Below, one piece after another: positions 1 to 11,418 of a DNA stretch of 64,000 nt; the first letter of the stretch is position 1, and each line of letters opens with the position of its first letter. Under the pieces are notes generated by a model that was not told where the DNA came from, did no database searches, and was given only the letters and a program-made list of their open reading frames with translations. A program made the position numbers and the translations under genes. The DNA is from Neurospora intermedia (lineage: Eukaryota; Ascomycota; Sordariomycetes; Sordariales; Sordariaceae): positions 3,782,001 through 3,846,000 of the forward strand of contig BTPP01000004.1 of NCBI GenBank assembly GCA_037102815.1. The letters are read 5' to 3'.

Positions 1-197
1 ATGCTCGCAACCATCCATTTTGAGCGAAGAAAGTACGCTACTACCAAGTGGAAAGCATCCTGCATATCGATACTCAATTCTCAACTCACATAATAACGGA
101 ACTGACCACAGTCCGCCCTTGTCTGTGCCCACCGTGATTAAATTCCTCCTCCTCGAACCTTTCTTCTCTTTTCGAAAACCTCATTACTCCCCATCCC
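1..197. other. 3' flank of pds5
   Basis: This stretch lies just beyond the pds5 stop codon and probably holds its 3' untranslated region. The 64-codon plus-strand frame here has no recognisable protein features and no upstream context. I see no other gene. Confidence 0.5.
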
Positions 198-3100
198 TCA
201 TTCGTCATTCATAGCACCCTCATCCTCCTCTTCTTCCTCGGCTGGCTGCTTTCCCCTCGTGCTCCTACTGCTTCTCGTAGCTCGAATCGGGGCGGCAGCA
301 GCCTTCGCCTTCCCCTTTGTCGTCGCAGCAGCAGCAGCAGCCTTTATCCTTGCTGGAGCTGGGGCAGAAGCCTTTGCCTTGCGACCGTTCGCAGCCGGGC
401 GAGCTGGTGATGCCTTTTCTCCTTCCTCTTCCTCTTCATTCTCCTCCGCCTCCGCTGGCTCTTCACCCTCAGCTTCAGGCTCATCAACCATCTCGACATC
501 GCTTAGCTCGCTGAGATCGCTATCGTCCCCATCTTTGGCTGGCGCTGTTGCGGTATTACCGCGCCCGCTCTTTCTTGTAGCGTTTCTAACTGGCAGAGAG
601 GCGGCTTTCTTGCCTCTGGCGGCGGCGCTGGCCTTTTTGGTAGCAGCGGCGGGGGGTTCGTCTTGTTCGGACCCTCCCTCCTGCTCCTTTTCGGATTCGT
701 CACGTTCTTCGTCTTCTTGACTTTCCTTCTCCTCTTTTTGGCTACTCCTTGCTGGTGCGCTCGCCTTGGCAGCTGTCCGCTTAGACGACGGCGTCACCTC
801 CTTGCTTCCATCCTCATCAATGCCTTCCTCTCTGTCCTCGTCCTCCTCCTCGTCTTCATCAAGGTACTCCCACTCGGCCACGCCCTCCAACATCTCCTCA
901 TCGTCATCCTCCGAGTCGCGCTCAGTGTAGGGACGACTGTTCTTGTTGGCACGACGGGAACTCTGCCGGCGCTCGGACTCGGGAACAGCCGGACCGGGAG
1001 ACCAGTCGTCGCGGTCGGACCTCTTCTTGGCCGGGGTCTTTTTGGACTTGGCTGTGGCGATCTTGCGCGAGGACTTGGCTTCGCGGTCGCCGTCGCGGTC
1101 ACCGGATGATTGCTTGACTTTCTTGGACTTGTGCCCGTCGCGGTTATTGGTGCCGACTGCAGCGGACATGGACTTGCGTTTCTATAAGGAAAAGGAGGAT
1201 TGTTAGTTATCGCATCAGAACGGCGTAGAGTCATCTTAAGTGTACGTGCCTTTTTGCGATCCATAGCCCTCAGAAGATCGTCAAGCTTCTCGTCCAAGCC
1301 CTCGGGGAGGTAGGTCTTCTCTGCAATTGTCTGCGCTTCGCTATGGGACTGGAGGGCCGTGTACAAACCGACGGGTAGGCCGACCTTTCCGGGGAACGCA
1401 TTGAAGGCCCAAACCTTCTTCTCCTGCCACTTCCTGATAACAGATTGCGCCAAGTCACTCAGGACCCTGTGCGCATCGCTGTTCGGGTTAAGACCATCTT
1501 GCGTCTGCTTCACACGCTCCGCGTACTTGTAGATCAAGCCCAGATTGGACTCGGTGCCCACCAGCACGATGTAGTTGAGGATGTATCGAGCGTGGTCAAT
1601 AAGGTAGTCTAATTCGTTGCTGTAGTCGGGGTGGTGGGCCAGAAGCGAGATGAGGCGGGCCATGATCGCCTCGAGAACAGGCTGCTTGAGGTTCTGAAAG
1701 TGGCGCGCTCGAGAACGGATCCATGTTTCCACCCTGTTCTTGAACTCAATGTTGGGTTCGAAGGCAGTGAGGAAGATGATGGTATAGTAGCGCGACCGCA
1801 GTTTACCATCGGCAAGATATTTTTGGAGTTTTCGCACAAAACCATGACGCACTTCCTCCACCATATCTTGAGTGGTCAAGGCCAACATATTGAAGTCTGA
1901 TGGCGTAAGCATGTCGTCGAAATGCTTCTGTGTACAGAGCTTGAGCATCAACTGCGCAGCCAAGAGCCTTAGCCTTGTCTTGTGATGCTTGGGCGTCTCC
2001 TTTTCCTCGACAATTTCGCCCTTCTCCTTGATAATCTTCCTGAGCACCTTCCAAACATTACTGGCCTTCTCTTTTGCGTCTTCGATATCCTCGATACTCC
2101 TCACTCTGTTGACTAGTGTTTTGAGGGAAAGGCATTTAGCCTGGATTTCCTCATCCATCTCGGCGTCATTGACCCAATCGGGATCGCTGTCTTTGGCGTC
2201 GGTCCGCACCTGGAGGAGGATCTGCTTGAAGGCCATATTGAGAATCTCATCATTCGCCTCCTCGGTAACCTTGGGTGCAAGCAGTTCCAACTGGCTCACA
2301 GCGGTAAGCTTGTTAAGGAAGTTACTCGACCCATATGACCAATCCTTCAAAATCCTTTGGAGAAGATCAGTGGCGGTAACCATGCTCTTGTCATCCTTCT
2401 TACAAAGAACAATGTTCACGGCATGTTTCGAGGCCTTGACGGGTTGGCCATACAGAGCATAGTTGATCATGGTCTGGACGAATTTCCGATCCATGGCGAC
2501 ATCCTTAGGGAACTTCCGAGCATACGTAGAGCAAGCCTTGAGCGTTTCCGCTACTATGGGATCGTTCGGCTTTGTGGCAGTAGGAGCCTGATCAACGAGA
2601 TCCTTGCAAAGCTGCCCGATGTGAGTTTTGAAGAGGTCTGGGTTGCGTTGAGAGATCTCGTTCAGGATCTCGTGCGCAACCGATCCCAATCCGTCCTTAT
2701 CTGATTTGGAGTACTCCATGATCGTAGATAAGTGACTGCGGTTGAAGAGAAGACAGCCAGAACGGTAGAGTAGAGGAAGCAGAGTGTCAATAACTGAGGG
2801 GTCTTTGCTGGCCATACAGCGCTTGATAAGCTCTTTCAAGGCCTTATACACTGTCTTAAAATCATTCTCCTGGCCAATGACATATTTGATGAGGTTGTAA
2901 TTGCGGCGGTCGTGAATTTTAGCAAACTTGAGTAGGTCGGTCTTGCTCTTGACGTGTTCTGGAAGAAACTGTGCAATGTAATCGGCCGTTTTGTTCAAGT
3001 TGCTGGTGATTTTGTCGGCGTTGCTTTCCATAACACCACCGTTGTACCTCTCGCACTGGTCGAGGTAGGTTTCCATAATCTTGGCGAACTGAGGCCGTCT

Positions 3101-5115
3101 AGATTGCATGGCGAAAAATGCCTTCTTCGCCGGTTCGTCCAGAGAGCGAACAAGGAGGAGAATCCTCTCTGCTCTAATCGCATCATGGTCGATGGATGTC
3201 GCATTAGCCGATTGCGACTGGGAGTTGCCGTTGGCGTTGGAATTCTTAGTCGCCTTTTTGGCTGGCGGATACCCAAGAGGTACTAGGAACTCGTAGATGA
3301 CGCGATCCATCAGGACATTGAGTTCCAGATCATTGGCGTAAAAGGCGTTGTAGATGCGCGACGGAATGCCAGACAATGCTGCTGTTACCGCTTCATTTCC
3401 AGCAAGCATCTCACCAGTCCCGACAGCCCAGAGTTTAGCCAACAGTGACATGGCAGCAACTCTGACAGCGGGTTTCCTGTCGCGGCAGCGATCGGCTAAC
3501 GTATTGAGAACCGATCCGTCCTTGCCTACTCCTCCATTAGGTCCTAGCTTGGAAATAATGTCCTGAAACTTGAAGGTCTCGACAGCCTTAACAGCTGCAA
3601 GTCTGACTTTCTCATCGCTGTCCGAGAGCTTCTCTCCCAACCCTCGAATCAAAGTAGCCTCGTCCTCGCGGCTGAGTCCGATTCCTCCAGCAGAGGTGGA
3701 GAGAATGTGGCCTACCGCCGTGGTCCATGCAGCGCGAATTGACGGGGCTTTATCGTTCTTCCTACTCAAAAAGTTGTGGAACGTCGTACTATGTGTTTGC
3801 GAGAAGGATATGGAGCAAAGTGGCGTGGTGAGGATGTTGGTTACTTGGGGTTCCGCTCTTTCTTCTTCTTCTTCCAGGCTCAATGGCGGGTACGCAGCTG
3901 GATCAAGGACGGGCAGTGGAGGCGGACCTGCCGCGCCAATGCCTGAAATCATGTCTCCGAGCGTCTCCGTTGCCATCTGTCGCAAGTGCACATTGTCTGC
4001 TGAGAGCTCTGCATCAACCTGGGGGACAACATTTTGAAGGATCATGGGAGAGGCCTTCCAGATCTCCCGAATAAGCACATGTGCTTTCCTCAATTCCTTC
4101 AAGTCGGACTCGGAGGGCCCTGTCGGGCCATCATCCTCATCGTTTTCGTCATCCTCGTCTCTGTTGCCGTTCGACCTCCCCGCAAACCCTGTCGCATCGA
4201 CAATCACATCACTAAAATACTGACTGGCGAAACGGGCCATCTTGTCGTCATAAGTCTGGCATAGATTCCTGACCATCTGGTAAGCCTCGGGCTCTTCCTT
4301 CAGGAGCAGCGTTGCCTGGCTGTCATCGATTGGCACATGATCCTGCCGTTCCTTGCCTAGTCCCGGAGCAGCAGCTCTCAGGAACTGGGCCATGATGACA
4401 TCCACAACCTTTCCTGGAAGGGTCACGGAGTCGTCGATGAGTACTCCCAGCATCTCTTGCATGCTAAACTCGACGTCTTTTCCAACCTGCTCTCCCTTGG
4501 AAGATTTGACACCCGAGACACCGTCGAAAATTGTGGTAAAAAGCTTGAGTAGCAAGGCTTCGCTGCCTTCAACATCAAGTAGCAGAACGATACTCTTGAT
4601 CTCGGCAAAGGATCGAAGCACATACTTGTGCTGGTTGTTGTAAGGATTCGATGGATCGAAGAGGGCGGGAATGATGGAGTTGGTGCTGAGGTTAAAGATG
4701 TCCTGTTTCGCGATCACCAACGTCAGCAAGTGGTCCATGAGATGGTGTATTCTGGCTCTCGAACCTTGAGTTGCGATGGTGTAAAGGGCGCATCGGGGGC
4801 ACATAGCCTCAAGATATCGACAATGCAGCATGCTGTGTATGCTCGTACGCCCTTGTCCTTGTGTTGGATGAGCTGATGAGAGGCTACGTCCTTAGCAACC
4901 TTGACCAGTGAATTGGTGTCCACAGTCTCCTGATCCATCTCCGACAGCTCCTTGGAGAGGGTGTCGAGCCTCTTGAGCAGTGTATCGATGGAGATGGGCT
5001 TGCCGGGGCGCCATGTCAAGGGCTCGTTGAACTCGAGTGCGACCAGTCCCTGTTCCTGCTCCTGCTCCTGCTCGAGCTCCTCCTCCTCCTCGGGAGCGCT
5101 TCGACGTGGCGCCAT
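198..5115 (-). CDS. pds5: Pds5/Spo76/BimD-type cohesin-associated protein
   Basis: Pds5 binds the cohesin ring and controls sister-chromatid cohesion in the nucleus. The model has three exons, 5115-4765, 4702-1250 and 1181-198, giving about 1595 residues, in the usual range for fungal Pds5. After a Glu/Gln-rich N-terminus comes a long helical body of HEAT-type repeats, including DLRAMDRKK-like helices near residue 1260. The last 330 residues are a low-complexity acidic and Lys/Ser/Ala-rich tail, typical of the family. Intron 1 (4764-4703, 62 bp) is a standard GT-AG intron with a CTGAC branch site. Intron 2 (1249-1182, 68 bp) reads AAG|GCACGT...ACTAAC...TATAG, which keeps frame only as a GC-AG intron. 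The start ATG at 5115 lies in a CGCCATGG-like context. Family assignment rests on overall sequence character and is strong; the intron 2 donor is less certain. Confidence 0.93.
1182..1249 (-). other. Probable GC-AG intron of pds5
   Basis: On the minus strand the exon ends in AAAAAG and the intron begins GCACGT. It contains an ACTAAC branch site and ends in a pyrimidine run and TATAG. Both junctions fall on codon boundaries, so the Lys-rich sequence continues directly from DRKK to KRKS. A GT donor four bases downstream does not give this frame with the same acceptor. Confidence 0.7.
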
Positions 5116-7072
5116 GGCGGCTGATGCGCTGCGATCGGTTACCTTCCTGCGTATGATCTCGAGGACGAGCTAGCTGACTAACTGACTTGGCCAAGTGACC
5201 AAGCGGCGAGGATGGGAAGCTGATTCAAATGAAAAGGCGGAGGCAGAAAGGAGCCGGGCGACCGCAAGCCGCGCGTGGTGTCGTGGTGCAACGTTGACGA
5301 GAAACGTCGAGGCTCAGGCCGTCGGCTCGCGATTGGCGATGCGCGCGGGTCCTTGGAGATATACGGGCAGCTTGGTATCGCGGGCCACGAAAGATAATCC
5401 GAGATGATGATATGCGCAGGTGGTGTCTAGATGTCGCGCGACAGGCCGCCTGAGCTCGGAGGAGGATACGGTCAGTTTCAGTTGCGGTGGGATGATGAGT
5501 CGTTGATATGGTTCGGCAACAGCTGTGTTACGCGCTTGCCCGTCCTGTTCCTTCGCGTGACGGGCAGTACAACAATTCGTGAACTGCAACTGGGGGGGAC
5601 AATTGGCGGGACGGATGGCAGGCAGAGAGCTGCCCAAGAGCCAAGGAGCTGCAGCGTCCGCAATGAGGGGACAGGGGCCCTGTGACCACTGGCAAGGGGC
5701 CCGGTGAAACGTTGCGATCAGCTTACAGCAAATTACCACTCACTGTTTCAGTAAGCCGCACAGGCATTACATCTGCATGGAAATATGGTATCAGTAATTA
5801 CAGTATGGTCAGAAAGTCGAGAACGCCCGACTTTTGGGGACTGTCCAAACTCCAAACAACGCTGTCAATGCAACTTGAAATTCAACCGCACGTCAACGAA
5901 GCCTCTCAAACCACCTAGAACTCAACCATGACACTCTTTCATTCAACATCCTAAACATGGTGAAAGCTACCCAAAGTATGTGAACTACGAGTCATCGTTG
6001 AGCAGTATTTATTGTTCTGGAATTATTTTGTCTACATTTGTACTGAATGGAGGCCTTTGACAGCGCAACATGTTCACGTTGACTCCGTCACTAGTCCACT
6101 TTGTTTGACGTGTTGCGCAAGAGGAAGAAGTCTTGGGATCTTTCTTTCATGCATTCCAGCTCACTTTATTCGACACGTTCATGAATATTCTCAATGGCTT
6201 CACAATTTCACATAGTCCAAAACAATGCGTTACTTCGTTCTCATCTTCAGTTCCTTGCTTGCGAATCTCATCTCGGAAAGTTTCCCGCATCGTTTAACGT
6301 TTACGAATTGAAATCGTTACGCTTCCACAAGGTATCATATGTGCCAAAGTCATGTCTACCTGCTCGCCGGAAGGGATAACCTTGCGTTAATCCCAGAAGC
6401 TACAAAGCAGACATACCTAAACTTCACTTCATATCCAACACTTCCTACGACACTGCAATCCATCTATCATCCGTTTGTATCATGCTCACCAGGACATGGA
6501 TACATTCACGAATCATCCTACATCTGATTGGATCAAACAGCAGCAGACTAACAATCGAATGGTGCAAGTGGTTATGTCCAGATACTGTGAGATGATACCC
6601 TCTCAGCGGCTAGCTATACTTGGAACCAGAGTGGTCGCTACGGTACATAACATTTTGCGTGGTTCTTTCCCGCACAAACCTGCAACATTCACCCAGGCAG
6701 ATTACAAGAACAGATCTGAGCATCCATCATACCGAAGAAAACAGACGGTTCAAAGATCTCGAGAGGACCTAGCCTCGTGACTCGTCTGAACAAACCTCGA
6801 CTAGTAGGTGAAAGCAGGGTTACCTTACTTCGTCGTACCTACCTCTACCCGCGAAACCTTTGGACATGGAAGGTACGCCGCTAATTGTACGGACAAGCTT
6901 CAGGTGAATTGCGTTTCCAACAAGCGCACCTCCCCGTGTGGAGGACTCCTCAGGTTCTCAACTCTTGCTGGACCGTTTTCATCCCATTTCTCCTCGGTCG
7001 CCTGTCGAAAACAGTCGTCCACAATGGCAGCTGCTGCAATAATTTTGACATTCACCCTCTCCTTCCCCCGCG
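5116..7072. other. Intergenic region, pds5 to secreted-protein gene
   Basis: This divergent spacer of nearly 2 kb should carry the pds5 5' leader at its left end and the upstream region of the plus-strand gene at its right. The open frames in it are short, lack good start contexts and resemble no protein I know. I see no tRNA, repeat array or mobile element. Confidence 0.5.
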
Positions 7073-7145
7073 TATAAGAATCCCAAAGCTGGCCCGCAAT
7101 CTCTCCTTCCACCTTTCCTCCTTCCCACCTTTGCACTCTTCTTCA
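7073..7145 (+). promoter_or_regulatory. Candidate core promoter: TATA-like box and CT-rich block
   Basis: A TATAAGA sequence at 7073-7079 is followed by about 45 bases that are almost all pyrimidine. This pairing is common at start sites of strongly expressed filamentous-fungal genes. It lies about 150 bases upstream of a candidate leader intron and about 500 upstream of the start codon. The start site is inferred, not shown. Confidence 0.4.
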
Positions 7146-7225
7146 ACAACTGCGGGATCGTCTTTCCACTCTCAACAGCCACTCGTTCAGCGCGCGCGCA
7201 TCCAGCCCTCCAGGATTAATCACTC

Positions 7226-7586
7226 GTAAGCACCTAGCCCCATCTTCCTACTTCCTTTTTTATTTCTCGTTCATTTGTTTGTATTGTCGCCACGACTCGT
7301 CGCATGGTGGGGAGGCTCCTCGATCGCAACATGATCGCAACATGACAATGGTCTTGCGATACCTTCGTGGGGCACCTCTTCACCATGCGCCCGGTCTCAT
7401 CACCATAGCAGGCAACTCTGCGAGCATCAAGAGGTCTTGATCCCGGACTCTCACCGGCGTGGTCATGCCTCGTCGCCGTTGTCGCAAAGCCTTTCTGGGC
7501 CCCCTCTTCCCTTCCCCTGTTCTGCCCCGCGCCCATGAGTTATGGTTACTCTCTCATCTTGCGCGTCGTCTAATCATTCTTTCTAG
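7226..7586 (+). other. Candidate 5' UTR intron
   Basis: A GTAAGC donor at 7226 and a TTCTTTCTAG acceptor ending at 7586, with a GTCTAAT branch-like site about 15 bases before the acceptor, would remove 361 bases of leader. Only 21 bases would then separate the splice junction from the start codon at 7608. Confidence 0.45.
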
Positions 7587-7607
7587 CTTGTCTCTTTAAC
7601 CGCCACA

Positions 7608-8347
7608 ATGTCTGACAACAGTGTCATCGGCTGCGTTCCCATGCGTAACGGCAACGAGGAGCCCTGCGTTATCATGAACACCGAGGAGCCTTGCGTTATT
7701 ATGCGTACCGAGAAGAAGGGCCGCAAGGTCAACATGATGCTGATGGCCGCTGCCATCTCTGCCCTCAGCGCTACCGGTGCCAACGCTCAGATGGGTTATG
7801 GCAGCGCGGGTGCTGTAGCTGCTTCCAGCTCTAGGTAAGTTTGTGATTTCTCGATTCTCAAACGAAGACTAACACTGACAGTACCTGTGTGTCTAGCGGC
7901 TCGGCTTGCATTCCCATCACTATCACTGTCACGCCTTCGGTCAGCGCCGCTGCCGCTCAAACCACTGGCGAAGTCGATGGTGTTCAGGGCAGCGCCTCCA
8001 CCAGCGAGCCCATGACTTACATCACCAAGACTGCCGTTGCCACTTTGACTCATACCACTACATTCGTGAAGGCTACCCAGCCCGCCGGAAACCTGACGAC
8101 CACTGCCACTCAGTACAATGGCACCGCCACTAAGACAGCCATCGCCATGACCGGCACCGGCACTGGTGTTTCTTCTTGGGCCACCGGACCCTACCATTCT
8201 GCGGCTAATGGTACTTATGCCTCTCCGACCGCCACTGCTGATCATCCCCAGCACGCCGGCGCTGCGACCTCTTCTAGCGTCAGCTACACTCATCTTGCGG
8301 TGGCTCTGATTGCCTCTGCCGCCCTGGGTGCTGTCTTCGGCGCCTAA
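7608..8347 (+). CDS. Predicted secreted or GPI-anchored Ser/Thr-rich protein
   Basis: I do not recognise a characterised family. Exon 1 is 7608-7834 and exon 2 runs from 7882 or 7897 to 8347, giving about 226-231 residues. The ATG sits in an excellent CCGCCACAATG context. The N-terminus is unusual: some 40 hydrophilic residues with EEPCVIM twice in tandem precede a hydrophobic stretch (MMLMAAAISALSATGANA), which looks like a signal peptide with a cleavage site at ANA|Q. The middle is rich in Thr, Ser, Ala and Gly, with many O-glycosylation-type residues and some N-glycosylation sequons. The C-terminus ends in a hydrophobic segment (LAVALIASAALGAVFGA), as expected for a GPI signal. Translation from the internal Met codons near 7734 would give a conventional secreted form. 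A plasma-membrane or wall location is inferred. Confidence 0.8.
7835..7896 (+). other. Intron with two in-frame acceptors
   Basis: The donor is GTAAGT at 7835 and a GACTAAC branch site lies near 7868. CTGACAG ends at 7881 and GTCTAG ends at 7896. Both leave the reading frame intact and differ by five residues (TCVSS). The nearer acceptor is only about 9 bases from the branch adenine, so the farther one may be preferred. Confidence 0.6.
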
Positions 8348-9257
8348 TTGACCTTTCAGATTATAGTATCGCCGTCACACCCTAGGATTTTGAGTGTCTC
8401 TCTCTTTCGAAAAGACATTTCTTCTGTCTCGGTTGGAGTTTGGCTGGTTTGTTTTGGGCTTTCTCCTAACTGGATCACTCAGTGTTTGGGAAGGAACATG
8501 CCGGTAAAAGAAGATAAGCTTTGGTTGGCTGAGATATTTGGTTTTTTGAACTGATATCTCGTTGGCTTTCTGGAAGTATCTCATAACATGGTATAGGCTC
8601 CCATCACAGACATAGTATGAAGTCTCATACATGACATTTCTCTGTACTACGCGCATCCAAAGCCGAGTGGCTTTACTTGGTGATATCCGTGCAACTGAAT
8701 CCGAGTGACTCTGCTTTGTGATCAATTTCATGGAATTTTTTGGACCACTCGTGATCGAATATGATATTACACCAAGCACGTGCCTTCACTGCATCTACGA
8801 ATGAATGTTCGACTTGTCAAAGTATGTTCGGAAGTTGCTTATAAGCACTGGGTTTTTTGTACAGTCGGAATATGTACAATCCTTCTAGGATTTAGTCATC
8901 AATTCTAGCCTTCCAAGGTGTCTTATTGAAGGGCTGTACTGGAAGTATAACAAATAGTCAACCATGACTCGACTGGCTGTCTGATATACAAACCGGGGTG
9001 AGAAGTCATCCGCAAACTCTGGAGACACAGGTGGGTGACTTACGTATTCTGATCCTGGGGAAACCTCACCTTGCGGTCGTTAGTGGTTGGGATTGGGGTG
9101 GCCTGCGAAATGTGATTGCAGCCCTCGCTGGTAACGTTGAAATTGAGCGAATCCAAAGGTAGGCGTTTCGTTCGCGCGTCCATACATCTACATTCGAACA
9201 ATATATACAGATGGCAAGACATTAACCCGAGACCTCCCGCTCATATTCTACTCGTTT
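8348..9257. other. Intergenic, convergent 3' flanks
   Basis: This spacer lies between two genes that converge on it and should hold both 3' untranslated regions. Its open frames look like chance. I see no RNA gene or repeat. Confidence 0.5.
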
Positions 9258-10352
9258 CTAATCCTCATCACCCATCTCCCCCTCCCCGCCCACATCATCC
9301 CCATCCTCGCCCTCCCCATCAACCCAAACCACCACATTGTCCAACCCCTCCGCCCTCTCCTTGAAAAACCTCCTGACCTGTCCCACACTATACCTTAGAC
9401 TAAAATGCATCACCACAAACGTTGTCTCGGGGTACTTCCTTATGACCTTCTCCAGGTCCGCCCAAATCGTATGCTTGGTCTTCTCCGCCTGGGCTCTATG
9501 CTCCTCATACAGAAAACTGCACTCAGTAATGACCACCGGCAGTTTATCGTTCATTAACCACCCCCTCATCGGCTCCTCTTCCAGCGTCTTGGTGGTAGTA
9601 TCCCCCAAAAACGCAAAGATGGGACTCGTCACCGGCGCCGTCAGTTCCTGTCCACTGGCCCTGATCGCTTTGAGCTCCTTGGGTGGCAGTTTCGCGAACT
9701 CGGGCTTCAGCTTATGCGTCGTCTGCTGGAACAAATATCCCAGACAAGGTACCGTATGATCGCAAGCAAAAGCCATGGCGCTGATATTCTTCGTCCTTCT
9801 CAACGGTACCACATCCCCCGCCTCCAGACCGTACGTCACGTGCGTCGGCCTGATTTCACTGCGCACCACCTCCCCCGTTTCCGGATCCCGTACCTCCAGC
9901 GGTAACTCCTTCCCGGGCCTCGGCGCTATCAAACCCCCCAGGTTGAGCATCGTGTTCGCCCGCAGGTAGTCTTCCAACACCTGTTTCATCCCCACGGGAC
10001 AATGAAAATCAGGCGGATCCTCCCGCTTGATGAACACGGGAGAGGAAAGCGCGTGGTCATTGTGTCCGTGCGTGATGAAGATGTGTTTCGGTCGGGATTT
10101 GTTGATGACCAAGCCGGCGTCGAGCAGGAGGTTGAGTTGCGGGATCACAAAGGAGGTGTGCCAGGCCGCGCGCGATTTGCCAGTCAGGACGTAGTGCGAG
10201 AAGGGTTTGGGGAGGGACCATTCGAGGATGTCGGAGCGGGCGGATTGGGGGAGGGGGGTGGCGAAGGTTAGGGTCTTGGCTGGTTTTGGTTGGGATTGGG
10301 ATCCAGGTGCTGGTTGTTGTTGTGGTGGTGGTGGTGGTGGTGGTGGTGCCAT
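9258..10352 (-). CDS. Short tRNase Z-like metallo-beta-lactamase protein
   Basis: The single-exon protein has 364 residues. The metal-binding THGHNDH motif (HxHxDH) is near residue 92. ACDHTVPCLGY near 195, FLGDTT near 248 and a C-terminal HFSLRY near 313 match the tRNase Z pattern, where HFS-RY precedes the last metal ligand region. tRNase Z enzymes cut 3' trailers from pre-tRNA using zinc. The length is that of short (ELAC1/plant TRZ1-like) enzymes rather than the long fungal essential form, so another long gene would be expected elsewhere. The N-terminus starts with eight prolines coded by a GGT/CCA-type repeat, and the C-terminus is Asp/Glu/Gly-rich. The ATG at 10352 (GACCATGG context) was chosen because the longer open frame has no upstream ATG. 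Substrate is inferred from the fold. Confidence 0.82.
   Translation of the reverse strand: MAPPPPPPPPQQQPAPGSQSQPKPAKTLTFATPLPQSARSDILEWSLPKPFSHYVLTGKSRAAWHTSFVIPQLNLLLDAGLVINKSRPKHIFITHGHNDHALSSPVFIKREDPPDFHCPVGMKQVLEDYLRANTMLNLGGLIAPRPGKELPLEVRDPETGEVVRSEIRPTHVTYGLEAGDVVPLRRTKNISAMAFACDHTVPCLGYLFQQTTHKLKPEFAKLPPKELKAIRASGQELTAPVTSPIFAFLGDTTTKTLEEEPMRGWLMNDKLPVVITECSFLYEEHRAQAEKTKHTIWADLEKVIRKYPETTFVVMHFSLRYSVGQVRRFFKERAEGLDNVVVWVDGEGEDGDDVGGEGEMGDED
10319..10349. repeat. GGT trinucleotide tract in coding sequence
   Basis: A near-perfect run of GGT units encodes the polyproline run at the N-terminus of the tRNase Z-like protein on the minus strand. It could vary in length between strains. 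Confidence 0.8.
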
Positions 10353-10516
10353 GGTCAAGTATCTGACTGGTGTTGTCGAGGATATAGTGTAGGTAGTGGT
10401 GAGGTGAGATGATGGTGAATGTAAACAATGATCGAGAGAGTGATAAGGGGTAAAAAGTCTTGGCAAGGGAGTTTGGTGCTTCTGCTTGCTGGCGTTGGGT
10501 TTTCCGATTTGGGTCG

Positions 10517-10573
10517 CTGAAAAGAGGCGTCAGTCATCATTGAGGTGAAAGGTCAGAAGGAGAGACAACTTAC
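10517..10573 (-). other. Probable 5' UTR intron of the tRNase Z-like gene
   Basis: On the minus strand GTAAGT at 10573-10568 opens a 57-base intron with a TGACTGAC branch region and a CTCTTTTCAG acceptor. It ends about 165 bases before the start codon. All three signals are close to the Neurospora consensus. Confidence 0.65.
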
Positions 10574-11418
10574 CTATTGTCGATATTGATGTAATGTTTG
10601 GCTGCTAGAGTGTGACTCAGACGGTGCCCCAAACTATACCGCGAAGTGTTCTGCTGATGTTGTTGCGAAAGCTTAGGTTCAAGAGAAAACCAAGTGTGAA
10701 ATCATCAACGCTGAAGTCGGAGCCCCACAATTCAATGCCAAGGAATGATAAACACTGGAGATGACAGCACACATTGGACCGTTAACACTGATACTGGAAT
10801 CAAAGGAAAGCCTTCCTTCCTTGCTATTACCTACCTACCAACCCTTTCTAGCCTATCCACACCAAAAGTGTTGATCGATATTGACCGCTGTGTTGTCCTT
10901 GCGTGGCGAGCAATACCGACCGGCCGGTCCTGGTTGTATGGGATCAAAAGCCGTACTGCTCTCCAAGGTTAGCACCGAATGTGTGATCACACAACGAACC
11001 ATTGAAGTCAATGCAAGAGCTAGACCATGATCATGCAACTTCTCATAATTTTTGTGTAATCTGAATGTTGACAAAACTCCCTGTTCAATAGACATATATT
11101 TTCCGAAGCAAACCATCAGACAACACACCAACGCCCGAAAAAGGAGAAAAAATAATGCGCTTCCGAGTAAATGCACAAACCGCCCATGTTTCGCTTCCAA
11201 GAACCCAACCGAAAGATGTTAATGCATGCGTAACTCTAGTTTCTCTTCCCCATCTCGAGTGTTTTCCTTTCCGTTCTTTCCTTCCAATCTTGTCTTCGAC
11301 TTTGTGTAAACCGAAAGAAACCCCTGACCTTCAAACGCTTATCTTTGGATGGATACCACCTCAGTGACTCGGCGTAGGCATCCGACATACATCTTCCTGT
11401 GGAGGAACAGCAAGATGC
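10574..11418. other. Intergenic, tRNase Z-like promoter and edc3 3' flank
   Basis: The spacer of about 0.85 kb holds the upstream region of the tRNase Z-like gene and the 3' end of edc3, both on the minus strand. I see no additional gene or repeat. Confidence 0.5.

Noticed and set aside
259-720. 153-codon plus-strand frame rich in Ala, Ser and Leu
   Set aside because: It is antisense to the low-complexity acidic/Ala-rich tail of pds5, whose skewed codons create open frames on the other strand.
1157-1245. Alternative pds5 intron 2 with a GT donor (GCAC|GTACAC) and an acceptor at CTGCAG
   Set aside because: It keeps frame but skips the TATAG acceptor that follows the branch site directly and uses one about 45 bases from it, which is long for Neurospora. 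I prefer the GC-AG reading but have not excluded this one.
7665-7706. CVIM repeats as prenylation (CaaX) sites
   Set aside because: CaaX signals act only at the extreme C-terminus. No stop codon follows either copy.
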